Shown one piece after another: positions 33,915 to 49,600 of a stretch of 64,000 nucleotides of DNA. Position 1 is the first letter of the stretch; the number at the start of each line of letters is the position of its first letter. The stretch lies in NCBI GenBank assembly GCA_903813345.2, contig CAIIXF020000007.1, forward strand, positions 14,120,714-14,184,713, read 5' to 3'. The position numbers and the translations under genes were made by a program. The stretch is from Owenia fusiformis (taxonomy: Eukaryota; Annelida; Polychaeta; Sabellida; Oweniidae). The notes under the pieces were generated by a model. That model ran no database searches. It saw nothing but the letters and a program-made list of their open reading frames with translations, and had not been told where the DNA came from.

Positions 33915-36900
33915 GATACAATGATCAAGATTCTAGTCAACTGAAATAATGCAATGTCTTAAAACTACAATTTTTATCATCATGTAACGCATGGACGCAC
34001 CAATTTTGTGTGCCGCTGTTGTAAAAGCGTAGTTTCCAAATAAATAAATTAAAAAATCCATTTAGGGACGTGACAGCAGTACTATTCTAGTACTATACCC
34101 GGTGACATCTTTTTCCAGAACTTTCGAATCAGGGCCATTTATGTTGGTGCGCTGATTACTCGTTTTTGGCTCGACATTCGAAATTATTATCATTTTATGC
34201 ATTATCAATTCTGATGATATTCTTCTTTAGAGTACCAATAGTCCATAAATACTCATGATGAAATAGTGTTTATGGTTTATAATGTGAATATGAACAATAC
34301 CTATAGTGATTTCTGATGTAATATATTCTGATCAATCAATATGTCGCTGTGGGTATTCGTAGATGGTAATTCCAATTCAAATAAACTCAAACGCATTTGG
34401 CATGTCAAGACCACTTTAAAAGCCACTGGTAACTTACCCTATTGATGTAAATACATTTTCTCAACCTTGATTAGCAGCAAGCTCCTTGGATTTCATTTTC
34501 TGGTGGTATGTTTTGTTGGAAATATACTTTCAATCTGATAATCTGATATACGTATTATAACTAGAAAGCCACCATTGAGTCACCTGACTACAAGAGCTTT
34601 AGAATGTCTTCATGCTCAGGTGCAAATTGCAATTACAAGGTATACAGAACATGTTCAGGTACCCCGTTGCATTGGCGATCGATATCATAGGCCTCCCCTG
34701 GCAGACTAACTACAGTCCCTGACTTTATGCACTGTCATGATTATCAGATTACAATAAAGAATTTACTACAAAATGACAATTGATTAGCAATTACGATAAA
34801 AATAAACTTGAAGGGTTTTAGGCAATAATATTCCAGAATCGAGAGAGATGGAAGAAAACGGAGTACAACAGTATGACTTCGTTGTCGAAACGTTGGATGC
34901 ATTTGTTGTAATCGATGAATTGCAAATATTTCCTAGAAAAGCCATCTTAATAAGTCACTATGACAAATTCATTATGAAATGAACGAGAGCACCGAGCAAC
35001 ATTTATGTAAGAAAACAATGTATAATTTTGGTATGTTTCCCTCAAAATAAAGGTTCATTGATTCACAAAACCCCCAGTTTGTCAGAAGAACTAGTATGGC
35101 GTTCATGGCGTCAGTATTACTAAGTTTTATATAACTAGGTTTTAACATTTCATTATACCTTAATCATAATTCCTTCCTTTAAATATAATTTGTCTGCATT
35201 GTTTATCTAAACATGTTGAGCGAATTCGATAAATCAATGAATGGCCTAAATGTATAAAGTACTTTCAATAATCTAGCTCATGTACGATGGGGCTTTCTGG
35301 AGAAAGAAAAGAAGATACGCAAGTCAAGAGAATCACAAGTAAATATCTAATTGAAAAGAACTAATTATATGCACATCATAAACAAAAACAAAATGACCAT
35401 TCATTTTTCATATAGCAGTGTAAACTAGAGGCTCTATTTGCACAAGTAATAGCTTTTAATGCAGGTGTACATTTGATAGCATTGAAGAATTGAACAAGTT
35501 AATACCAACAGTATATTATGCCATCTATCTCTCATGCTAACTAGGCTTTGTTTAATTGTTTCTGATGAGGTTTCATTTAAAGAGGTCTCTTTGGGATTCA
35601 TATCATAAATCAAGAAATGTATCAAAGCGCTTTTCAATTTCAAATACCCAAATAGTCTTATTTTATAGGATGTACGTACATTTCATTGTACCCAACGTAG
35701 ACTGGCCTTTTTAAAACATCATGTCTAGCTGTTTTTCAAATTCTCATTTTTAGAATACCCAAGTTAACCCAAATGTCATCATTTTTTATTTAACATTTCC
35801 CGTTTTTTCTTTTTGTTTCTTCATGCATTCTTGGTATACTTTATCTTATTAGCGAAATTATGGTTAACAAAATTGACATAAGGTCTCCATAGAAATTAAG
35901 AATATAGTGATTGAAGTATTGGTATACCTGAACCATTGACAAATAACTTCATTTATTTTTCACGGACTTTGAATCTTTCGTTAGTTCAGCTAAATTAATG
36001 CGGTCAATGCCAACTCGTATGCTGATATTTCAAGAAAAGATGTGCCCTAAAATAATTTGTTGTTTTATTATTGAGGTTGTTAATATTATAAAAGGAGCAA
36101 TTTTTATCTGTCTTATAGGTTTTGAATATTCTTAGGCATAATTCTGTACAGAATATTCTTTCAATAATTCGTGAGCTTCAAAATAGCAATACAAATTAAA
36201 GCGAAGCTTGGAATTACAAAATGAGGATCAGACCCAACAGCCCAAACCTTGTTTTTCAAAGTCTTTTGTTTCAGTAAGTTTCGAACTGAATGAGCTTTAA
36301 AATGCTCTCTCTATTGTAGGAGCAGTCGTTTTATGGTTGCCTCGGAAGGGATTGGTATGATAGATGTATTTCTACAGGGTGTATTATAATGACTGCGTCA
36401 GTCATTCCCATAGTTATTTCCCCCTGGACAAGTATCTTGTGACTGATTGTATTCATTCTTGGCTTCATCTATGTCTACGTACATGTGTCCGTGTCAGGTT
36501 ACCCTTTCTACTAATTCTACTTATCTAGTTATCAATCAAGTCGGAAATCTCATTATAACATATAATATACAGTTTTTATTGTTTTACAATTGATCTGTGA
36601 TCTCACACAAAAATAGATGTTTGATAGACACAGGTCAACAAAATATCAACATTGATAGGGCATTATGATAATATACATGTTGAGGGTGGGCTAGAAGCGT
36701 TCATAATTTTACATGATGTTACATTTTAAATAATGCATGGATTTTGAAAAAAAATTAAAGATGTTAAGGAGTTAGTCCAGATCTGTAACTGTTGCTCGTG
36801 CATTTCTGGTTAAGAAAGATTAACAGCGCTGGGGGTAGGGTTGAATGTAAATTGAATCAAATCGAATCGAAACAACAATTTTATATTGATATCATCCATA

Positions 36901-37623
36901 TGCACAATACTCTAATAATTGTACCACTGGGACATTAATAGAAACTTTCTTAAAGTTAAGAATTTCTTAGTCCAATATTATCATATTTTGATGTGATTAT
37001 ATCCATTGTTACAAAACTTCTTTAATATCCAGTCTGTGAGAAAGACATAAAAAAGCATATTAGCATAAACAAAAAGGTGCTCGGGAGAATGTGTACTTTG
37101 TAGTAAAGAAGATCAACAAGACTGAGCCCACAACTTATAGCACTTGCTTTTCAATGTTCATTTGAACTCCTGGCCAAAAACAGAGCATTTGACTTATAAA
37201 TATTTCACCCAGAATTTGCATAACAGGTCAGTTTTCTTGGTATTGAATCAATTGTAATCTCCCTTATTACATTATAATTGATAATTGCTGCTTAGTATAT
37301 TTAAAATCCATGCATAATCAAAATAGAAATATCAAAAGAATATGGATGTTTGTATGGCCCACCCTGTACATTCCAAAATTTAGCAAAAGCCATTGAAATC
37401 AACTACAACACAAAATTTGGCATACACTTAAAATAGTCATTACATACTCTAATAGTCTTTCATTCAAGTAAGAAAACAGTCAACCTTAATCCAATGTACT
37501 ATTATCGCTGTAATCGCTGGACGGACGCTCGATTATATTAGGTAACATATATAATATATATATATAATTAATAAATTACTGCAAAATGTTCTATATTTAC
37601 ATTTATCATTTTTTATGTTTCTG
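33915..37623. other. Intergenic region without recognised content
   Basis: AT-rich. No exon, tRNA or clear repeat is recognised. Its right part may be 3' UTR of the NWD2-like gene (AATAAA on the - strand at 36575-36580). Confidence 0.5.
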
Positions 37624-37629
37624 TTTATT
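37624..37629 (-). terminator. AATAAA overlapping the NWD2-like stop codon
   Basis: The - strand reads CAATAAACAG, so the TAA stop lies inside a canonical poly(A) hexamer. Use of this hexamer would give an almost absent 3' UTR. A more ordinary candidate is at 36575-36580. Confidence 0.3.
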
Positions 37630-40600
37630 GCAACAAACAAGCTCGAGATCTTTGTTGATTTTTAGCCTTTCCTACAAAAGCAGCAACCCTCAAAGTTGCA
37701 CCCATTGAAACATTTCCATTTGTCTTCTTCTCCACTTGACCTTCTTCATCAGGATCTTTCTTTGACACTTCCGTCGTGGGAACCTGCCGACTGGGAAGAC
37801 TCTGTACAAACTCAATAGCTGACTCGTCCATTGGGTCAGCTATAGTCAGCATTGTGAGACTCCCGTCTACAGCACCGAATACTACAGACGTTCCGCTCTT
37901 TGTACCTGCTAATCCATTCAACTCTGCGTGGCATTTGAAGTTGGCTATCATTTCGCCGTCAGATACCCTGAACAGTCGGAGAGTGCGATGGCCGGTATGA
38001 TAGTACAAGACATGGCGGTCATTTCTCGTAAACATAACCTTGACCTCGTGAACTCCTTCAGCAACCTTCGGAATCATCACCTTGACTGTTTTGCCATGCC
38101 GGAGCTCTAACAATTCAAGGCCACCTCGAGTTGGAGCGTATAAGCCATATTTACCGTTAGCAGTACACTGACCATTCCATCGTTGAATTTGCCGAGTGAT
38201 TGATTTCTTTTTGAGATCATATATACATCCCTTTTCATTGTCAATTATTGCAATCTGATTTGGATCGTGTGGCATTGCAACCATAAAGTTGAATTCTGTG
38301 TTCTTTACGGGGAGATTGTTCATATGTGTGCCTGTCTTGGCATGAAAGAGTCCAAGTGCATTGCCATCTTTCTTATCAACGATGCTCAACACGAGAAAAA
38401 CCCCATCACATGTAATAACACCATTTCTAAACTTCTTGAACTCGAACTCGAAGTTGTATTGATGTTCGCCACTGGGAATACTTCTACATATGCACCTTGC
38501 ATTCCCTGTCCCGGACGTGCGAGATATTGCTATCACCTTCGTATCATTGTCACTCAATTCCAGTTGGAGAACATCCCTTTGGGGATCAAGCTTCAGGACT
38601 TTTTCTTTCTTAACGTCCCAGATAAGGATATTGCCAGACTCTGCACTGACAAGGTGCGCACCATCATCGGTAATAGCTGCATGGGTAACGATGCTACTAT
38701 GCGCGCTATTTGCCAACATCTTCTCCAGCCGCCCACTCTCCATATTCCATATACCAACAGTGTTCCTTGTTACTGTTGCAGCGAGATATGCATTATTTGC
38801 GAGACAAATAGATTCGATTGGTTTCTCTAATCTATCGATTGCATGCACGTCTTCCATAATGTTATCAAAGTTCCAAACCTTGATGGTCTTATCGATTGAT
38901 CCTGATATCACCTTATTCATACCATTGGTTACAGCTTCAAGTGCAATTATCCGACCAAAATGAGCGTCTAATGTTTTGATTAAAGTGCCCTTCATAATTT
39001 CCCAAACGTATATGTTTTTTCGGACTCCGGCCACAACGTACTCTGTGCCTTTGGTAAAAACAACCAAACTTGTAATTTGATTTTTGGCTGGAATGTTGCG
39101 TATACCCTGTGGCAGCTTCATGACGACTTCTCTATCATTATTTGTGTCCCATACTTTGTATCCAGATGTAACTGTAGCTACAAGATAACGTTGATCGGGC
39201 GATAAGGTCATTGCAAACACCTTCTCCATGTTATCACCAAGTGTGCGGTCATATCTCCAATCGTTCTCATCTTTCTTATACACAGCAATGTTGTCATCAC
39301 TGATTTCAATGCAACAGTACATTGTTCTCATGTCTTTAGTTAAAGCTATTGCACTATGGAAGTGAAACGGTTCCGTGCTTTCATTTTGTATTTCCACAGT
39401 GAGATCACTGTCCGAATCAGACCCGGTCTTCCTCACTACATGATGGGAGCCTTTGTCAGGCCCTGTGTTGAATTGTATGATTGGCCAACTACCTGATATT
39501 TTATTCCTTGACACGAAGTCTCCTTCAAATGTATATGCTATCCACTCTTTTGGCGTCCACATCACAACTTCCTTGTCCGTGTACGTAGCACCAATAATGT
39601 TATCATCGCCGGATAAGACATCCGAGACAATTTTGAAATCACCTGTCATTACATGACAGAACACAAGCTGATTATTGTTTGTGTAGCTCACTGCATACTT
39701 GTCGTCTGGACTCAGTAGTAAATTTTGCATGATACCTCCTATACCAGGTGTAATCATTCGGAACACCTCAGATGTAAACAAATCCCAGATGATGAACTTG
39801 TTTGACACGGATACGATGTATTTGGCGTCAGATGTGATCTTGATACCAAATGGAGCAAAGGGATGGCCCTCAAGGGAGTACTGTAGAGGACCTCCAGGAG
39901 TGTGTAAATAATGGTACGTAGGAACAAGTGCACAATGAGCCAGCCCATCACTATCACATTGTTGCATAAGATTACGTATCTTATGGCTGGCGGAGTAATA
40001 AGGTAGAAAGCGGCCTGTTATCTGTGTTGCTAGGTTACTTGGGTGATGGCTGATCACAGAACTTGAAAGTCGAAGTGCGTCCGCCAAAAGATCTATTTCC
40101 TTGTCGTACTGCTCTTGAAGCATATCCTCGAAGTCAGCAAGCACTGCTTGGAGAGGCATACAACTCAACTTTGCTTGAAGCCACTTGTAATTGAACAGCA
40201 CGTCACTATAAAGCTCATCATACCTGAGATGAAAAAACGCGGAACATTAGATAAACGACCATCATGAAATCTCAATTTTATATTATTCAATACGGAAAAG
40301 CAATTCATCTATGACTTGAAATCCCCAAAATACAGTGAACACAAAATGGAAATTAGTAAACAGGACATCGTACGACAACAGTACATAATAAAGAGCAATA
40401 AAGATAAATATAACCACCTAGTTAAAGCAATGCCTACCTCTTAGATCTAACAAGGTGGAATGGGTATTCACTGAGTTTCCTCAGGTTGTAGCGAACAATC
40501 TCTCCTTCATCATTGGTAAATGCCAGGGGCTGGGGAGGCATCTTTCTATCAGATTCCCCGTGTTTATCATCTAAACAGAACCTTTTCCTCTGCAGCTCAG

Positions 40601-43600
40601 AATATTCAAACGGTTTGGGAATACCCGCCCAAGTCCCCTTGAAGAATTCTGCTATGTTCGAATGGATTTCTGCCACGTAGTTCAGATTCCTAAAGTATCG
40701 TTCTTTGGCGGCCTCTATAAACTGCCGATGGTACCAATTGATGACGTTCACATTATCAGCGTCCCTCTCGCTAAAGTAGCCAGGAAGATCTGCTCGAATT
40801 CTCGTCCATAAAAGAGGAGGTATGCGACGTACTGGTGGAAGATGGTACTGGTATACATCGTTTAAAACCTAAATGAGACAATTCAGTTCAGTCAACATTA
40901 ACCTTATGTAAAAGCTAACAATTTCAATACAAACATTTTGAATCTACTATTTTTGTGTTTTTTGAAATTAAAGGCAAAGGTTTAAAACCCATCATTCTAC
41001 ACACCTTTTCATCCAGGGAAAGGAGGTCCTCCAATTCTGATTCACTGAGACCAGATTTGGACGCAGTGACGTAGCCCAATGATTGCGCCACGAGGATCTT
41101 CCCGTGTATGTTTTCAACTCTATCAAAGAGCTGCATTATCATGTCGTGTATGGTGTACGCTAGAATTGTGGTAGAAGGCTTGCTGTATGATCGCCATTTT
41201 ACGATGAAATCATAGACAAGTTTCACAAAGAGAGGAAGGTTGCATTTTGTTATAGCGTCCATAACTATTTCCCATTGTGGTTGGGTAATACTTTTATTGG
41301 AACTCTCAAGCCATAGTTTCAATATTTGTACTCCTAGTTTTTCACCTAATGGGAAAAGTTTGATGAAGTTTTTCGGATTGTTTGGCTCATCGATCATCAC
41401 GGACATTCTATCCAAGAGACCGTAATAATTAGGGAGGGTTGATATGACGATTTTTACATGTGGTGGCAATTGGATAGGCAACCATGCTAGTTGATGAGCT
41501 CCGTCCGCTCCTGACAACTGGTCCATAGAGTCCAGGAAGATTGCGAGTGGCTTCTCAGCTGTAGCATTTTGGATTACCTTCTTCATGTAGAGATTAAGAT
41601 GTGACAATTCAACGGGAATTTCGTCCCTAGGTAGATCATAGTTGGCAGCGATTTGATGACACAGGCTGGTCAGTAGGGGAATGATCGTTGAGCTGTCGGG
41701 GCTTGTACCAAGAAACCTTAATGGCATTACTGGCTCACAGTCTTTAGGATACCATTCAGTAATCTAGAAATACATGGCCAAAAACATTCGATAAATAAGT
41801 TTCAGTTAAACAACACGATATTAATTTAAACATTATCAAAATAACTTTTTCATCAAATCAATTGGATAACAAAAATAAAAATAGGACCAACCATGCTCGC
41901 CGCTTTTGCAAGTAATGATGTTTTCCCGCAGCCACTTTCACCGTTCAGAATAAGGGGGAGCTGAGAAGGGCCTTCAAAATATTCCCTTATAAGTGCTATG
42001 ATTTCCTCCCTGCCTTGAAATATCTTTGCGTATCTCATGCACATATGCAGATGCTGGAGACTCTCGCCATACACCCTGTCGTTCGTCAACTGAGCGTGTT
42101 TATTAACGGCTCTGTCGACCAAGTCAATAATTCGGTCGTGGAAACTATTACAGAATTCATTAATATAATCAGCGTGTGAGTCGGCATCAATACCTTCCTT
42201 ACCACTCCAGTCTACAGTGTATCTAACAATATTGTCGCTAGTAATTTTTGCAGGAATTTTTGTCTCTCTGAGAGTTGTTAATAGTTTTTGAGCTTCGTTG
42301 TCAACTGATCTTGCAGCAATGTCAACAAATTTTGTGGCGAATTTAAGGAGAGTTGTGTTCATGTTGTTGATGTAACGGAAGTAGGCCAAGCAATGTTCAT
42401 GTGTATCTTGAGCGTTCAAAATTCCTTTATGGATTTCTCGTTCTGTCACTGAAAACAAAAGAATTACCAATATTAATGTTATGTTTCCAATACACGATGT
42501 ATATAACACGTAATCGCAATGACTTCAGTTTGGATGAAATTGTCAATGTCTTATCGGGTGGTATGCCCAGAGTGGTATGGTATGATTCCTAAATGGAGTT
42601 GGGGTGTCACATATATTTCTTTGTGTATAAGATTATGGTATGTCTATTTTCCTGATGTTTTGTAATAGGTCTACATCTTCTTTAGCACTTTAACTTACAT
42701 ATCTTACTATTTTCAACTGATCATATATAGGCATTAACGATGAATAAATCCTATATAAAACGGATTTGGTTCTATTAGGTTAAATGTAAATAGAGCATCA
42801 ATAACAAGTGTATACAAAGGAAAAAATAAATTGTTCTTAGCCTGACATACGAAGAAAAATAAGTTATAATTGACTTTCGTCGAAGTAATACTTGAGTTTT
42901 GAATTTCCGCACTGTCATAAAACTTTCTATTGACGCCTATTGAATTGGATTGAGAATCTAGATGGAATATGTTTTACCGTCAAGTAGGTATGTTCTTGGT
43001 TTAATAGACAGGTATAGAAGGGATATAGTTTAGCGTCTACATAATATCCTTGACTTTAGTAGTTTTAATTAAAGTTGGACCAATATAAATCTATGATTGA
43101 TTACACCTGTACAGAAAAAATTCAATGTTTTAAAATATTTTCTCGATAAATTTTCCTGACATGACAAATGCATTAAGTGGTTGGCTTAATCATATTCAAA
43201 CATATCTTTAAGTCTCTTTTGAGTATTATAAGGTACCATGGCACCCAAGAATTGCATACAAACATTTACATATGAAAACATTGTCGCCATGGAGATATCA
43301 TTAAAAACTGTGTTTGAATGATGGAACAGCAACCAAAGTGACTTTCTATTGCTTGATAAGTATTTTGCGACAAGGGAGGCGAATGAATTAATAAAATATT
43401 TTGGTGTACCTATACATTTCTGCTTTCATGCAATATTAATGTGGACAAGCACGTCCTTGATATGAACGTGGCGAGTTTTGCAAACAATGCAGTAGAATAG
43501 GTCCTGACTGCCATACTTAACCCATTCTGCAAACGCAGATCTTCAGACCTTTCTAAAGCGGGGAAACTTGAGGTCTGAGCATTTCGAATGGAGGATGTAC

Positions 43601-46600
43601 AAAATATGTACAATTTGAACTGATCTACTTGTATGAGAGGTATTTCAATGTAAATACAGATCAGTTGAAATGGGTGAATTATACGCACCTGACATAAAGT
43701 AGCTGTGCATTTGCTCCCGAGTCAACTTCCTAGCAATAAAAAGCACGTTTGCAGCTTTTCTCAACATCTTGGTGAGCTTGCCAAATGTCTCCCACCATAA
43801 GGCTTGGTCCCTCTCTTGAAGTTTGGGATTACGCTGAAAACAAAATAGAAATCCAATTGGAAATAGGAGAAACCTAAATTACCTTGATATTTTCTCTTGC
43901 ATTACATTTCTACTTCTAATTACATATTGTTAAGAAAAGTTAATGAAGCGCACCTTCATATTAAAATATGGTAAGTTGGTGCTAATGGGCTGTAGAACAT
44001 ATATAGCAGGTACAGCGTTGTCGTCCTTCTTGTACCACTCGTCTAGTAACTCCAGCTCACTAGCTACTCCCTTGATTACTTCGCGAAGCATCTCGAATTC
44101 CTTAGCAGGGATGATTGTGGGGATAGGCCGATAACCATACTTCTGACCTAGGAAAACCTGAAATATCAAGACAGATGAATACAATGTTGCACTATTTGTG
44201 AACATGTCTGTAATCCGCGAATGGGGCGTGGAAATTATACCCTAAAACCCGTCGAATGTTAAAAAGCTGCTATATTGCCGTGTTGGCGTGCGTGTGTCTG
44301 CGCTTATGTGTTTTAAAATGTTAGATTTTGATATTAATAATTCGAAAAATAAACAAAACTGATTAAAAAAAACTCCAAGACGATTGTAACTTATCATCAT
44401 GATGTCTTCACTGGATTAAAAGATTAGATAACTCCTAACCTTTCCATGTTAAATCTGAAACGAAGTCGAATTCTATTGAATATCAAGTCTCGGACTATAC
44501 TTGAGACAACTTAGAGTTAAATCATGTTAGATGTAAGTTTCATGAACGTTGACGCTTGGCAACTGTGAATTGCGAGAAATAACATGCCAGTGCGTCCAAC
44601 TTAACTAGCGGAAATACCTCATAAGATATTAATGTAAGTCAACAAAATATCGTTTAATCAACACCAGTGTTTCTACATAGCCGTATGATGGATGAAACGA
44701 TGCTGACATTGGCATTATAAATTACAAAGAAATTGACATATTGGGTGAAAGTGTTTCCTAGAGAGACTTCACTCTTAATCGCTTTTCAAATGAGTTGTAG
44801 TTAATCTACTGCTACGCAAAGAAAATCTCATTACCCAGAACTTAATAAATTAAAGTCATAAAGGAGAATATACTACAGGGCACAGAGAGTTTAGTTGCCC
44901 ATTTGATACATTATGTAATCTACTTTTTCCGATAACTTTGTTTTGTGTTAGATACTGCTTTGTTTTGCATTAGATCATTATTTCGGATGATGGGGATTTT
45001 TTTATTATGACAAGTTGTGATCACATATTACTTTTCTATCTGTTTTTCAATGAATTTCGACCTTTCCGTTCCTGCACCGACATTTGTGTTACAAAAAGAA
45101 ATGAAGACTATATAATATAGAATCAGATTATCTGTCAGCGATTTTGTAAAAGGAAGGACTTTTGTAAAATTATCCTCAACACACTGAAGTCAGTTATATA
45201 CACAGATCTGCCGTCATTGCCAATAGATATTTACCAGTGATTATATTGAAACAACGAAAATCTATAAACTGACAACTTTGTTCAATGAAGCTTTTGTTAA
45301 TTCAAGATATATTTCCAGAGGGATCACGTCTCTTGTGGAAATGATACACTCATACAGTATTCCTTGTTGCTTCAGAGTTCTATCTTTAAAACCTGGGTCG
45401 ATCAAACAAATAAGTTGAATGAAATCCTGGTTATTGCTTTTGATTATGTTTCAACATTCTCCATGCGTCTTTCGAGATCTATTGTAGGTGCATGGGGGTT
45501 TTGTAACTATCGTTTGGTTAATTATACGTGTCTGGTCTGAGTTTAGCTTGCCTGCCTGGTGGGATGTCATCTGAAATGCTGACATTGTCAGAGTAGTGTA
45601 TTATGATACTCTAATTCCCAAGCTAATCAATGAGAAACGCAATTCGAGAATAAATTAAATTGCTAAATGAACGCCACAATTATAAAATGCAGATGACAAG
45701 CTACTTAACGATGTAATAATTGTGGACAAACAAAGCGAATGTGAATGTACAAATCATGGCTCTAGATTCGAAATGCTTGCTCTATACTCTTATGTGAATT
45801 AAATATTAGCTAAGTCAAAAGGGAGGTCACTTGAAATGATTTCCCAAATATTATACATTGTGAGATTAATTTAATGTAACGATCGGTTCCGACAAATCAA
45901 CCTGCCAGGAGATTCAATTATACTGGGTAGGGATTCTGCCAACACCCACCAAACTACTTGTAGTATTAGGTTTCACAGCGTATGTACAACATACGCGAGC
46001 ATTGATTGTGTACTAACTACAGGTAGTTCGTGAATCGATTTGTAGTTATGTTACATAATATGATAAGATACAATTTTAATGTTAACGTTTTAATGATGTT
46101 GATTGTTGATTGTTCATGTTAAATTGTGCATTCTGAGATATTTCTGTGTGGTAAGTATATTCAAAATCGAGATCTAAAGAGACTACATACGATCTGGTTC
46201 TGATCTGGAAATAGTAACCAAATCGACCTGGCTTGTAGCGATTCTTAGCATTGGACGTTTTTATACATTAAAGCCATTATCTGACTGGTATCTATGAAGT
46301 TCCCTTACCACAAAGTTTGGTCCCATAGAGAGACGCTGACAATTGAGGATTTCCTGCATGCATAACTCAGTTGTCATATGATCCTCGGTAGCCTCGTCTC
46401 TGACTCCCCACCTCATGTCCACTACCTGGAAATATGACGAAATAGTTGAATGAATTGAACACTAAGGAATTTAATTACAGGTACATTGTACAAGGGCCTT
46501 TCAATAAATATACGTTATTTACTGGGAGGGATTGAATATGGGTTTTATTCCGAGGGACAATGTGATATATTGATAGTGTCAATATCATATCGCCCAAGGT

Positions 46601-49600
46601 CAATATCATATTTTCAAAGGAATAAAACCCATATTCAAACCCAACCAGAAATAACCTATCTATTCCATAATACTCCCCTCTAAAATGTTACATTAAGAGA
46701 ATACGATTTTTTCATGTTATACGTTCCAATACGATTTTTCCTGGGGACAATACGATTTTTTCATGTAATACGATTCAATACGATTTTTATTCCTTCATTA
46801 TTTCCCTGGAAAACAGTACTATTATGGAATCTTAGAGAATAATATGTGAGCGCAGTTTTGTTATACCCTAAGTTTGATTCCCTGTTTAGGCAAGACTTAT
46901 TTACTTGTTCCTTAAAAATAGAATTTTTAGATCATATTCACGCCCACAAATATCTATTGTACTTGAAAATAATGATATTATTACCTATTTTAGAATCAAT
47001 AGCTTCAACTAAACAAGTATTACATTACATCATTATTATGGATTAAGATTGGATATTGGAACTGGAGGTTAATGCAATTTAAAAAGAATTATGGTACAAA
47101 ATACCAAGTACTCGCATAATATATACAAGTATTGCCAAACCCCATGGTAGAAGTGATGTTTTGTGCACCCATTGTTGCATAATAATATAGTATAATCAGT
47201 TAATGGAATCTATCCAAGAAAGTATGTAACGTAAAAGTATGAATGAAATGTCCAATGATATTGTAGTTCGGGACTAGGTTAATCATTCCTGGATGTTCTG
47301 GTTAATTTGTGCATAATCGGGGATATCGTAGGTTTGTTTTCCTTATTACTAGTCCTGCTCTCAGCTCAGACGTCTTTTTCTTGCTGTTTTTCAATAGTTT
47401 CAATAGTTTGATTTGAAATGGACTTATTTTGACGGTGGAAGTTACTTTCCTCACTGCAATGAATACACATAAAGATTATTGGCATACCGATAGTGAATAA
47501 ATCCGAAGAACACGATAAATTGTTATCTGACCTTATATAAAATATGTCACAGCCAAATCAGTAACAATAGAACTTACATTTGAAGTTTTAAATGGAAAAA
47601 TCCTAACATCAACATCGTTTTAAAGATATTTCAAGGACAATAATTTCAAAATTAATTCCTATTGTCATATTTGTATTGAATACTAAATATAACTACGTAC
47701 TGCTGTAGAAAACTTAAATTTCTCTATGAATCTGAAGTGAAAGTTTTAATGGAGTTTCTTCAAACATCTTGGCATGAGACAGGACTCCCGGTCCGGTCCA
47801 TTTTCGGTATTTGCTTTTTGATATTTGCTGACTATTGATATTATGTTATATCTTGCTTACGTAATGACTTATAATTGTGTGTACAAGAAGCCTACGCCAA
47901 ACAACTAGAGACGTTATTTGACGTCGTAGAGCAATCAGTAGACTATCAACCCACACAGGGCTCCAATAGATAAGTATATACTGTACGTGATTAAACCATA
48001 ATCCACGTCAATTGATATCTAATTTTCACATTTGTGCTTTACCTCATAGATGGAGAGTCAGACGCTTGTTACACAACCTTCCAAAAGTAAATGTTGCAAC
48101 AACAACTCCCTATTGGACCACATGTTAAAATCCCAATGTTTTGCTTTTTTAATCATCAAAGTCATAATTATCTCACCCAAATCGATTATTCAAAATAGGA
48201 ATTTAGGGTTGCCAACAAAATAATTCCATATGTCGAATCCCATTCGATCCATTAATTCCGTAACATATAAATAATACATTATCAATTATATGTTAGATTA
48301 ATACTTAATTTACCTGGAATTCCAATCCATGTTTTTCTCTGCAATATTCTTTCAATTTTGGATAGATGTTTGCCATCAACGCATTGCGTTCTACTGTTGT
48401 ATCTAAAAAATAAGTAAAATATAGTTTGGATCAGTTCAGTTAGAATAATGGGTTAGACCCGGTTAGATACTATTATTTGCGTTTTTCGGGTTATGGTTTC
48501 TGGGGCAGAACCAGAAGACGAGTTAATCAAATTACCACGTACTATAACAAAACCGATTCGAATAATTGGCCTATTAGATAAAACAAAAGAGGCGATATAT
48601 GCCTACTAATCAATCCATGCAATATTCAAGCAAGATAGATCGTTACTTATACTGGCCTCCCAAGGGCTATCGTATTATACAAAGTAGAAGTGGTATCTAA
48701 TTACTCAAGAGTAATTAGTAACATGAGTTCCAGGTAATGATAGATGTTCTTTCCAGTGTTTACGGAGATATATTCTAACATTGAATACCATGCTTCCATT
48801 GCCACATAGAAATCAAAAGTTAATTTGACGTCTGACTCAGAAATAAATACAATTCATTGTAATGAGACACGCAATGGCCGTGCCTTGCTCGAAGAACGAA
48901 AGTCCCAACAATAAAACTAAACAATCTCCCGATTAACCATGAAGCATCCAATTTACAAATGTGCCAAAAGGGGAGGGATCTGGGGATCAGGCTACAGAAT
49001 CAGCAAGAAATCAAACTTATGAGTGCACATTCAGACGTAATAAAAACAAAGCCTCGATATCAAAGAAGATACAGTCTGAAATTGGTCTCAGTTTCAATTA
49101 TTATATCATAAAAGGAAAGTTGCAATTATAAAGAATCAATAGAACGGCAAGGTAATCCCATCAGACTCAACCTTGATATGCTTCCCCGTGACAGAAATAT
49201 TTTAATCCAGTACTCTTGTCACACGAGAAAAGGATCAGTTTTATAAATGTAATCTTCCCATGAGAGAAAGCAAGAGTCGATATACGTTAATGAAAGTCGA
49301 ATTGATCAAGTTCGGCAGACTCTTTGACTATCCTATTGTCTTTAGTATTAAATCAACACCTACTATTTGTTATAACGATTGGATCCAAATGATTCCCGGT
49401 GAGTCGTATTGGTTATAACAAGAAAAGTCTCTAAATAATTTCCACCCGTCTCTATTAGCTGATTTTAATAAATGTCACTTGGCTGTTGTAAATGAAAGTT
49501 AAATGGTGTAAAAGGTAAAACAATAACGTTACAATAACTTTTTTTGTTAAAAGAGGCTTATTCATTCATCAATCTATCTATCTCATATGCTGATGTACAA

